Shown here: piece after piece, positions 51,901 through 63,900 of the stretch | How the letters are laid out: each line of letters starts with the position of its first letter | How positions within the stretch are numbered: position 1 is the stretch's first letter | DNA from: CAVQDV01 sp963711375 | Lineage (GTDB): Bacteria; Pseudomonadota; Gammaproteobacteria; Coxiellales; Coxiellaceae | Length of the DNA: 64,000 nt | Direction of reading: 5' to 3' | Assembly: GCA_963711375.1 (NCBI GenBank) | Contig: CAVQDV010000005.1 | Span: forward strand, 2,852,001 to 2,916,000 | Notes under the pieces: generated by a model | What the model was told of the DNA's origin: nothing | Seen by the model: only the letters and a program-made list of their open reading frames with translations | The model's database searches: none | Translations under genes and position numbers: made by a program

Positions 51901-54900
51901 CAAACTCACTCACATCAACATTTAAAAAACCCCCTAATTTTGTGATCATTTTTCCGGGTGCTTGTGGATCAGGATCATAATAATCATCGGCTTCCCAGCG
52001 ATTTTCAGGTACTGCTGTGATAGCATCTTTACCTTGCGCTAATAAATCCCAATACGCTGGAACTGTATTAGCGCCTCCCGGAAATCGACAGCTCATTCCA
52101 ATTATTGCAATGGCTTCGTCGGCTACAGTGGAAATAATAATGGCCTCTGATTTTCGTACCGGTAAATTTTCAAGCTGTAATAATTCTCCGATGTAATTCG
52201 ATATTTTTTCAATATTCGAATACTCAAACAAGCTGGTATTGCTTAAACTGACCCTTCTTCCAAGGCCAACCTGCAGTCGATTTTTTAATTCGACTGCCAT
52301 CAAAGAATCCAGCCCCATGTCAAAAAAACCCTTATTCTCGTCAATCATTTCTGAGGGTGATAATCCCAAAACTGAACGCACGACATTCATTACATAGGAC
52401 TTCACAAAAGCCAAACGTTCATTCAATGGAAGTTCTTCCAGTTGTCGGATCAAGTTCCTTTGATCCATTTTTTCTCGTGCAAAACCTTCTAACCACGTTG
52501 GAATTTCGATCAAATAATCAATGAAATTTTCCCACACAATTTTTGCGATTGTTAGCGTTGTTTGATTACTCAGTAAAGCCGCTTCTAAAGCGCGTAGGCC
52601 TTCTTTTGGCGTAAAGCCGATCAGCCCGGTTTTTGCATGTCGGGATATAAGATGACGCGCCATCCCCACTTCCGCCCAAGAACCAAAATTAAGACTCTGT
52701 CCGGGCAAACCTTGTTTTCGTCGATATTCGCACAAGGCATCCATGAAGGCATTAGCCGCCGCATAATTGCTTTGTCCTGGGCCTCCCAAACTCGCTGCGA
52801 TCGAGGAAAACATCACAAATAAATCGAGATTTTCTGAATAATAATGTAAATAATAACTTCCATACACTTTTGGGCGAAATACCCTTTCAAAATGCTCCCA
52901 GTCTTGTTCCATTAAACTGGCATCATCCAAAATCCCAGCTAAATGAAAAATGCCTTTTAAAGGCTTCTCAAATTTTTTCAGGTTCTTAAATAAATTTTCT
53001 ACGGATTTTTCATCGCCGATATCGATGGATTCATACGCAATTCTTGTACCCGGCATTTCGAGCGCTTTTAAGCTGGATTTTCGTTCCTCATCCAACAGTC
53101 CTCGACCCGTTAGCACAAGGCTCGTCGCGCCTTTTTCTAAAAGCCATTTTGCGAGCCTTAGGCCTAAACCCCCGAGACCACCGGTAATTAAATAGGTCGC
53201 ATTTTTATGAATTTTATTTTCTATTTTAGGTGCTGGATGTATAAACTCTTGATGCGCCCTTAACAATCGGGGCACATAAAATTGGCGGCCTTTTAGCGCT
53301 CGGAAATTCTCAGAACTGTTATCAAAAAAGGATTGAAATAATAATTCAGAATCAAAAGCAAAATCTAGATCGATAAGCTTAATACTTAATTCCGGGTGCT
53401 CAAGCAAAATTGTTTTATATAGCCCAATTAAGGGACTATGTACCACATTTTCTTCGAGATTTTGTGTAATTAAAAATAATGGGATTTTAGCAACCTCTTC
53501 TAATTGCAAGAGGGCTTGAGTTAAATGCAATACACTTTCAGTTCCAAGGTGTTGTGCACTCGCAATATTCTCAGCTGATAATAATGCAGGATCTCCCGTG
53601 CTAGATACATGTAAAATTCCACTAAATTTTTCCGTTTTTAATAAAGCCACAAAATCATCTTTACTTTGCGGATGATTTTCTGGAGCTATGCAATAACAGC
53701 TTGCACCCTTAGTTTCAAGTGCGTCTTTCAAAATATCCGAAATCTTACCATCACTTAAAATCAACCACTGTCCCAATGAAGCTGGAATCACTACTTCTCC
53801 CAGCGATTTTTCAGCCCACGTCCATTCATATAGCCACTCTTCAGCGGGGGTTTCTTTGATGATGTCTGGAATGGCCTCTTTGGCCCAATAGCGTTTTCGA
53901 TTAAATTCTGGTCTTTTTTCCAATCGTTCTTGCAATTGTGATAATTCGACGTCCGATAATACAGGACCCTCTTCTAGAATTAAATGCGCATTCGTTCCGC
54001 TAAATCCAAAGGAACTGATGGCGGCTCGACGAACTCGTTCGTCCCGCTTCCAAGCTTCATTTTTAATGAGAATTTCCGATGGAAAATTTAATTCAATGTG
54101 TGGATTTAATTTCTCAAAATGCAAATTCCGCGGCAACATTTCATTTTGCAAGGCTAAAATCACTTTAATCACGCTCGCCACACCAGCCGCCCCTTCCAAA
54201 TGCCCGATATTCGTTTTAACCGTTCCTAATTTCAGGGGATGAGCCGCATTGCGCTTTCCATAGGTCGCCCCTGCTGCCCTCACTTCTATGGGATCTCCCA
54301 GTGCAGTGCCCGTTCCATGCACTTCAAGATAATCAATATCCTCCCCATTTAATTTTGCTTTAGATAAAACTCGGCGGATTAAATTTTCTTGTGCTTGACC
54401 ATTCGGAACAGTCAAACCGCCGCTGGCACCATCTTGATTTACTCCACTCGCGCTGATCACACCGAGAATCAAATCCCCATCACGTTTTGCATCACTTAGC
54501 CGTTTTAATACCAAAATACCGCAACCTTCACCCCGCACATAGCCATCCGCTGCCGCATCAAAAGTTTTGCATTGTCCATCGCTCGCTAACATCCCTGCTT
54601 TTGACAAATCAATCGATACCACCGGTGACAGTATTAAATTCACACCTCCGGCTAAGGCTAAATTGGCGTCCCCTCGACGTAAATTATTGCAAGCCTCGTC
54701 GATAGCCACTAAAGAAGAAGAGCAGGCAGTATCGACGGCAATACTCGGTCCTTGCAAGCCAAAGAAAAATGAAATTCTACCCACTGCTGTGCTGCCTGTG
54801 TTGCCAGTACCCATATAAGGATTAACCAAATCTACATTTCCGGTTGATGTTAATAAATCCGCATAATCATGAGAATAAATACCGATAAAAACGCCACTTA

Positions 54901-57900
54901 AACTGCCCTCAAGTGTTTCTGGTAATATACCCGCGGATAACAAAGCCTCGTAACTTACCTCGAGCAATAATCGTTGCTGGGGATCCAAATATTCAGCTTC
55001 TCGTCGACTTATCCCAAAAAATCCAGCATCAAACTCACTCACATCAACATTTAAAAAACCCCCTAATTTTGTGATCATTTTTCCGGGTGCTTGTGGATCA
55101 GGATCATAATAATCATCGGCTTCCCAGCGATTTTCAGGTACTGCTGTGATAGCATCTTTACCTTGCGCTAATAAATCCCAATACGCTGGAACTGTATTAG
55201 CGCCTCCCGGAAATCGACAGCTCATTCCAATTATTGCAATGGCTTCGTCGGCTACAGTGGAAATAATAATGGCCTCTGATTTTCGTACCGGTAAATTTTC
55301 AAGCTGTAATAATTCTCCGATGTAATTCGATATTTTTTCAATATTCGAATACTCAAACAAGCTGGTATTGCTTAAACTGACCCTTCTTCCAAGGCCAACC
55401 TGCAGTCGATTTTTTAATTCGACTGCCATCAAAGAATCCAGCCCCATGTCAAAAAAACCCTTATTCTCGTCAATCATTTCTGAGGGTGATAATCCCAAAA
55501 CTGAACGCACGACATTCATTACATAGGACTTCACAAAAGCCAAACGTTCATTCAATGGAAGTTCTTCCAGTTGCCGGATCAAGTTCCTTTGATCCATTTT
55601 TTCTCGTGCAAAACCTTCTAACCACGTTGGAATTTCGATCAAATAATCAATGAAATTTTCCCACACAATTTTTGCGATTGTTAGCGTTGTTTGATTACTC
55701 AGTAAAGCCGCTTCTAAAGCGCGTAGGCCTTCTTTTGGCGTAAAGCCGATCAGCCCGGTTTTTGCATGTCGGGATATAAGATGACGCGCCATCCCCACTT
55801 CCGCCCAAGAACCAAAATTAAGACTCTGTCCGGGCAAACCTTGTTTTCGTCGATATTCGCACAAGGCATCCATGAAGGCATTAGCCGCCGCATAATTGCT
55901 TTGTCCTGGGCCTCCCAAACTCGCTGCGATCGAGGAAAACATCACAAATAAATCGAGATTTTCTGAATAATAATGTAAATAATAACTTCCATACACTTTT
56001 GGGCGAAATACCCTTTCAAAATGCTCCCAGTCTTGTTCCATTAAACTGGCATCATCCAAAATCCCAGCTAAATGAAAAATGCCTTTTAAAGGCTTCTCAA
56101 ATTTTTTCAGGTTCTTAAATAAATTTTCTACGGATTTTTCATCGCCGATATCGATGGATTCATACGCAATTCTTGTACCCGGCATTTCGAGCGCTTTTAA
56201 GCTGGATTTTCGTTCCTCATCCAACAGTCCTCGACCCGTTAGCACAAGGCTCGTCGCGCCTTTTTCTAAAAGCCATTTTGCGAGCCTTAGGCCTAAACCC
56301 CCGAGACCACCGGTAATTAAATAGGTCGCATTTTTATGAATTTTATTTTCTATTTTAGGTGCTGGATGTATAAACTCTTGATGCGCCCTTAACAATCGGG
56401 GCACATAAAATTGGCGGCCTTTTAGCGCTCGGAAATTCTCAGAACTGTTATCAAAAAAGGATTGAAATAATAATTCAGAATCAAAAGCAAAATCTAGATC
56501 GATAAGCTTAATACTTAATTCCGGGTGCTCAAGCAAAATTGTTTTATATAGCCCAATTAAGGGACTATGTACCACATTTTCTTCGAGATTTTGTGTAATT
56601 AAAAATAATGGGATTTTAGCAACCTCTTCTAATTGCAAGAGGGCTTGAGTTAAATGCAATACACTTTCAGTTCCAAGGTGTTGTGCACTCGCAATATTCT
56701 CAGCTGATAATAATGCAGGATCTCCCGTGCTAGATACATGTAAAATTCCACTAAATTTTTCCGTTTTTAATAAAGCCACAAAATCATCTTTACTTTGCGG
56801 ATGATTTTCTGGAGCTATGCAATAACAGCTTGCACCCTTAGTTTCAAGTGCGTCTTTCAAAATATCCGAAATCTTACCATCACTTAAAATCAACCACTGT
56901 CCCAATGAAGCTGGAATCACTACTTCTCCCAGCGATTTTTCAGCCCACGTCCATTCATATAGCCACTCTTCAGCGGGGGTTTCTTGCATGATCCTTGGAA
57001 TGGCCTCTCTGGCCCAGTAGCGTTGAAGCTCAAACGGATAGATTGGCAGCAGCACTTTTTCTCGGCTAAATGGAGATGCAAAGCTCTTCCAATCAATGTC
57101 TGCCCCTGCTGTATAGTAAGCCGATAAGGCACTTAATAAAGTTTGCCAGTTTGCATCTGGACCAATGTCAATATTGATCACATTTTCCTTGGGCTCGTGA
57201 ATTGTATATTCACCTGAATCTAGATACTGGAATACCATTTTTTCTTTTGCTTCTGATTTCGCCTGTCCCTGAATAAATTCTGCTTTTTCTAATTTTGATT
57301 TTACTTCATTTATATCAGCCGCAATGAGAGCCAGTCGAAATTCCTCGTGATTACGCCCAACCTGAGTCGTGTACGTAATATCCCCTAAATTTTCTTCTGT
57401 TGTTGATAAAAAATCCTGATATCGTTTTACGAGTTTTTCTAAGCCCTCTTTCGTTTTTGCTGATAAGGTCAATAAATAAAGTGGGGGTTCCTGTTGGCTC
57501 GAAATTTTTTTCTCGGCAACAGGCGGCTCTTCTAAAATAATATGCGCATTGGTTCCTGTAAATCCAAAACCACTTATTCCAGCAATTCGTGTTTGTCCCT
57601 CTGCCACTGTCCAAGGCGTTAGTTCCTCCACTATTTTCGCCGGTATAGAGCTTAAATCAATATTGGGATTTAAGTGATGAAAATGTAAATTTGGTGGAAT
57701 TTCTTTGTGATTAAACGCTAAAATCATTTTAATCATCGAGGAAATTCCAGCCGCGGATTCTAAATGGCCAATATTGCTTTTTACCGAGCCAATTAATAGC
57801 GGATTTACTGGAGATCGAGAATTCCCATAGACTTCTGCAATTGCATTCACCTCTATGGGATCACCCAAGGAGGTTCCCGTTCCGTGGGCTTCAATGTAGC

Positions 57901-60900
57901 TAAGGTCCTCTGGTTTTAATGTTGCTGATTTTAGCGCTTTTCGAATTAATTTTGCTTGGGCCACTCCATTTGGAACCGTTAATCCACTGCTGCGTCCATC
58001 TTGATTAACAGCACTTCCTCGAATAACGGCAAGAATGCGATCACCATCACGTCTCGCTTCACTTAAGCGTTTTAAAATTAATACACCGATACCTTCTCCA
58101 CGCACATAACCATCTGCACTGGCATCAAAAGTTTTACAATGACCCTCTGGAGATAGCATCTGCCCTGCTGAAAGGGAAATAAAGCCAGAAGGATCTAAAA
58201 GAATATTCGTACCACCCGCTATGGCTAGCCTGCAATCTCCCATTAGCAGGCTGTTGCAAGCCATGTGCACACTGACGAGTGAGGATGAACAGGCGGTATC
58301 CATCACAATACTCGGCCCCTGAAGTCCGAAAGTATATGAAACTCGACCACTTAACGCATTGAGAACATTTCCCGAAGCAAAATGGGGATGCAAGTCCGAC
58401 GTGCTTTTTGTAATTAAACCTGCATAATCATTTCCAGAAACTCCGATAAAAACCCCAGTCGGAGAATTGTTGAGGGTTTTAGGAGGAATACCCGCACGCT
58501 CTAGGGCCTCCCACGTAACCAGTAAGAGCAAGCGTTGTTGAGGATCCATATCCTCTGCCTCAGTGGGACTAATTCCAAAAAAAGCCGGGTCAAATAAATC
58601 AATATCGTCTATAAAAGCCCCATTTTTCGTAATAATTTTATCTGGCTTTCCTGGCTCTGGATCATAATAAGACTCTATATCAAATCGTTCAGAAGGAATT
58701 TCAGAAATTCCATCAACGCCATTTTTTAAGACTTCCCAAAAAGCCTCCGGGGTCTTCGAATGACCGGGTAATCGACAGGCCATACCTATAATCGCAATAG
58801 GTTCTGAGCGCCCATCAAAAATGCCGATTTCACTCAACTCACTTTCCGAAGTGAATTCCCTTGCTTTATAGCCTAAAGAAATCAGAATGTGATGGACTAA
58901 TTTCTCCACACTGGGATAATCAAAGGCCGCTGTTGATTTTAAAATAATCCGATCACCTAAGGCATTTTGTAATTTATTTCGAAGCTCTGTCGCCATTAAC
59001 GAATCCATGCCGGCTTCAAAAAAACCTCTTGTTTCATCGAGTACTTCATTTTCCTTAAAACCCAATATTTGTTTGGCGATTTTTAGAATATAGTCTCTCG
59101 CTAATTTTGACCGATCCTCGGTACTACCTGCCTGCAAGAGTTTATCAAGCTCTCCTTTTTCCTGAATGACTGATCTTATTTCCAAGCTAGACAGGATATT
59201 GGAATAAATAGGTGAAATATGCTGCAAATTTTCAAAGTATTTTGGCCAATTCATCGGCGCAACCATGGGGCTTGCCTCAGTATCTTTTAAGGCTAGCTCC
59301 ATGGCTTTTATTCCATCTTTCTCTGAAATTAAGCGGTAACCTAAACGTAATTCCCGGTCAGCTTCTCCACGCGCCATCCCAATCTCACTCCATGGACCCC
59401 AGGCTATGCTAATAAGTGACAAGCCAGAATTTTTCAGCTGTTCGGCGTATTCAATTAAATAATAATTACCCGCCGCATAACTCGCCGTAGCCGCAGATCC
59501 CAATAGACCTGAAATCGACGAAAAAAGTACAAAAAAATCCAAAGATCTTTTCGAGATTTCTAAGGCCTTTACTAAATTTTTGGTGCCGTCAATTTTAGGC
59601 GCTAACACCTTGGAAAATCGTTCCCAACTTAATCGGCTAATTAAATCATGATCTACCACCCCTGCGGCATGGAAAATTCCCTTTAATTTAAGTCCTTTTT
59701 GATCGATCGCATTAAATAATTTCTCGACATCTTTTTTTTGACTCACATCACCTTGAACCACGCTAATTTCTATGCCTTGTTCTCGATACTGATTTAAACG
59801 GGCCTCCGCTGTTTCTGTTGCTCTTGATCGAGCCATTAAAATGATGTGCTTGACCTTATTTTGGATGAGCCATTCAAGACAGGCCAAACCTAAACCACCC
59901 AATCCTCCTGTAATTAAATACACTCCCGCTTCTGAAAATGTGAGAACGTTTTTTTGCTCGGGAATGTAAGATACTAAACGCGGTACAAAACGATTATTTT
60001 TTCGAATAGAGACTTCATCTTCTTGCCCATCATTCTCGAGCTCTTCTGCTAATTTTTCAGCTGTCAAAGCATCATCATAATCAATTCGAACACTTCGAAA
60101 TTCAGGATGCTCAAGCGCAATAACCTTGGCAAAGCCTAATAATGCCGATGCTGAAGGATTTACATTCGAGCATAATAACCATAAACGCGGCGTTAACCCA
60201 CTTTGCACCAAGGCCTGAATTACCCGCAACAAACCTTGGCAACTGGTATCAAAATCGGAGAAAAATAAAACATCCGTAATTGCGGCATTTATGTTAACGG
60301 CCTTCAATACTTGGCTGAAAGTGTCAGGATCTTTTATTGAAACTTTATAGAGGTTCTTGCTGTGATGAAAGTCATCGCCAGGCTCTACAAAATAGTACTC
60401 TTCTGCCTTTGCTTTAGACATCAATTCACGATTGGATGCCATTCCAAAAATCAGATAGCGTCTTATGGAGAGCTCGTCTTTTAACTTACCGATTTCCGTG
60501 TTTTCTATCCACTCCACTCGATAAAACCAGTTCTCCACTTTTTTTTCTTCGTAAAGTTTTTTTCCCTCATCCAAGGCTTCTGCCCAGTAGCGTTTTCGAT
60601 TAAATTCTGGTTTTTTTTCCAATCGTTCTTGCAATTGTGATAATTCGACGTCCGATAATACAGGGCCCTCTTCTAGAATTAAATGCGCATTCGTTCCGCT
60701 AAATCCAAAGGAACTGATGGCGGCTCGACGAACTCGTTCGTTCCGCTTCCAAGCTTCATTTTTAATGAGAATTTCCGATGGAAAATTTAATTCAATGTGT
60801 GGATTTAATTTCTCAAAATGCAAATTCCGCGGCAACATTTCATTTTGCAAGGCTAAAATCACTTTAATCACGCTCGCCACACCAGCCGCCCCTTCCAAAT

Positions 60901-63900
60901 GCCCGATATTCGTTTTAACCGTTCCTAATTTCAAGGGATGAGCCGCATTGCGCTTTCCATAGGTCGCCCCTGCTGCCCTCACTTCTATGGGATCTCCCAG
61001 TGCAGTGCCCGTTCCATGCACTTCAAGATAATCAATATCCTCCCCATTTAATTTTGCTTTAGATAAAACTCGGCGGATTAAATTTTCTTGTGCTTGACCA
61101 TTCGGAACAGTCAAACCGCCGCTGGCACCATCTTGATTTACTCCACTCGCGCTGATCACACCGAGAATCAAATCCCCATCACGTTTTGCATCACTTAGCC
61201 GTTTTAATACCAAAATACCGCAACCTTCACCCCGCACATAGCCATCCGCTGCCGCATCAAAAGTTTTGCATTGTCCATCGCTCGCTAACATCCCTGCTTT
61301 TGACAAATCAATCGATACCACCGGTGACAGTATTAAATTCACACCTCCGGCTAAGGCTAAATTGGCGTCCCCTCGACGTAAATTATTGCAAGCCTCGTCG
61401 ATAGCCACTAAAGAAGAAGAGCAGGCAGTATCGACGGCAATACTCGGTCCTTGCAAGCCAAAGAAAAATGAAATTCTACCCACTGCTGTGCTGCCTGTGT
61501 TGCCAGTACCCATATAAGGATTAACCAAATCTACATTTCCGGTTGATGTTAATAAATCCGCATAATCATGAGAATAAATACCGATAAAAACGCCACTTAA
61601 ACTGCCCTCAAGTGTTTCTGGTAATATACCCGCGGATAACAAAGCCTCGTAACTTACCTCGAGCAATAATCGTTGCTGGGGATCCAAATATTCAGCTTCT
61701 CGTCGACTTATCCCAAAAAATCCAGCATCAAACTCACTCACATCAACATTTAAAAAACCCCCTAATTTTGTGATCATTTTTCCGGGTGCTTGTGGATCAG
61801 GATCATAATAATCATCGGCTTCCCAGCGATTTTCAGGTACTGCTGTGATAGCATCTTTACCTTGCGCTAATAAATCCCAATACGCTGGAACTGTATTAGC
61901 GCCTCCCGGAAATCGACAGCTCATTCCAATTATTGCAATGGCTTCGTCGGCTACAGTGGAAATAATAATGGCCTCTGATTTTCGTACCGGTAAATTTTCA
62001 AGCTGTAATAATTCTCCGATGTAATTCGATATTTTTTCAATATTCGAATACTCAAACAAGCTGGTATTGCTTAAACTGACCCTTCTTCCAAGGCCAACCT
62101 GCAGTCGATTTTTTAATTCGACTGCCATCAAAGAATCCAGCCCCATGTCAAAAAAACCCTTATTCTCGTCAATCATTTCTGAGGGTGATAATCCCAAAAC
62201 TGAACGCACGACATTCATTACATAGGACTTCACAAAAGCCAAACGTTCATTCAATGGAAGTTCTTCCAGTTGCCGGATCAAGTTCCTTTGATCCATTTTT
62301 TCTCGTGCAAAACCTTCTAACCACGTTGGAATTTCGATCAAATAATCAATGAAATTTTCCCACACAATTTTTGCGATTGTTAGCGTTGTTTGATTACTCA
62401 GTAAAGCCGCTTCTAAAGCGCGTAGGCCTTCTTTTGGCGTAAAGCCGATCAGCCCGGTTTTTGCATGTCGGGATATAAGATGACGCGCCATCCCCACTTC
62501 CGCCCAAGAACCAAAATTAAGACTCTGTCCGGGCAAACCTTGTTTTCGTCGATATTCGCACAAGGCATCCATGAAGGCATTAGCCGCCGCATAATTGCTT
62601 TGTCCTGGGCCTCCCAAACTCGCTGCGATCGAGGAAAACATCACAAATAAATCGAGATTTTCTGAATAATAATGTAAATAATAACTTCCATACACTTTTG
62701 GGCGAAATACCCTTTCAAAATGCTCCCAGTCTTGTTCCATTAAACTGGCATCATCCAAAATCCCAGCTAAATGAAAAATGCCTTTTAAAGGCTTCTCAAA
62801 TTTTTTCAGGTTCTTAAATAAATTTTCTACGGATTTTTCATCGCCGATATCGATGGATTCATACGCAATTCTTGTACCCGGCATTTCGAGCGCTTTTAAG
62901 CTGGATTTTCGTTCCTCATCCAACAGTCCTCGACCCGTTAGCACAAGGCTCGTCGCGCCTTTTTCTAAAAGCCATTTTGCGAGCCTTAGGCCTAAACCCC
63001 CGAGACCACCGGTAATTAAATAGGTCGCATTTTTATGAATTTTATTTTCTATTTTAGGTGCTGGATGTATAAACTCTTGATGCGCCCTTAACAATCGGGG
63101 CACATAAAATTGGCGGCCTTTTAGCGCTCGGAAATTCTCAGAACTGTTATCAAAAAAGGATTGAAATAATAATTCAGAATCAAAAGCAAAATCTAGATCG
63201 ATAAGCTTAATACTTAATTCCGGGTGCTCAAGCAAAATTGTTTTATATAGCCCAATTAAGGGACTATGTACCACATTTTCTTCGAGATTTTGTGTAATTA
63301 AAAATAATGGGATTTTAGCAACCTCTTCTAATTGCAAGAGGGCTTGAGTTAAATGCAATACACTTTCAGTTCCAAGGTGTTGTGCACTCGCAATATTCTC
63401 AGCTGATAATAATGCAGGATCTCCCGTGCTAGATACATGTAAAATTCCACTAAATTTTTCCGTTTTTAATAAAGCCACAAAATCATCTTTACTTTGCGGA
63501 TGATTTTCTGGAGCTATGCAATAACAGCTTGCACCCTTAGTTTCAAGTGCGTCTTTCAAAATATCCGAAATCTTACCATCACTTAAAATCAACCACTGTC
63601 CCAATGAAGCTGGAATCACTACTTCTCCCAGCGATTTTCCAGCCCACGTCCATTCATATAGCCACTCTTCAGCGGGGGTTTCTTTGATGATGTCTGGAAT
63701 GGCCTCTTTGGCCCAATAGCGTTTTCGATTAAATTCTGGTCTTTTTTCCAATCGTTCTTGCAATTGTGATAATTCGACGTCCGATAATACAGGGCCCTCT
63801 TCTAGAATTAAATGCGCATTCGTTCCACTAAATCCAAAGGAACTGATGGCGGCTCGACGAACTCGTTCGTCCCGCTTCCAAGCTTCATTTTTAATGAGAA

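Noticed and set aside
50889..63023. Many small + strand ORFs recurring at fixed intervals opposite the PKS
   Set aside because: They are antisense shadows of the duplicated KS and KR coding sequence; the recurrence reflects the module repeats.
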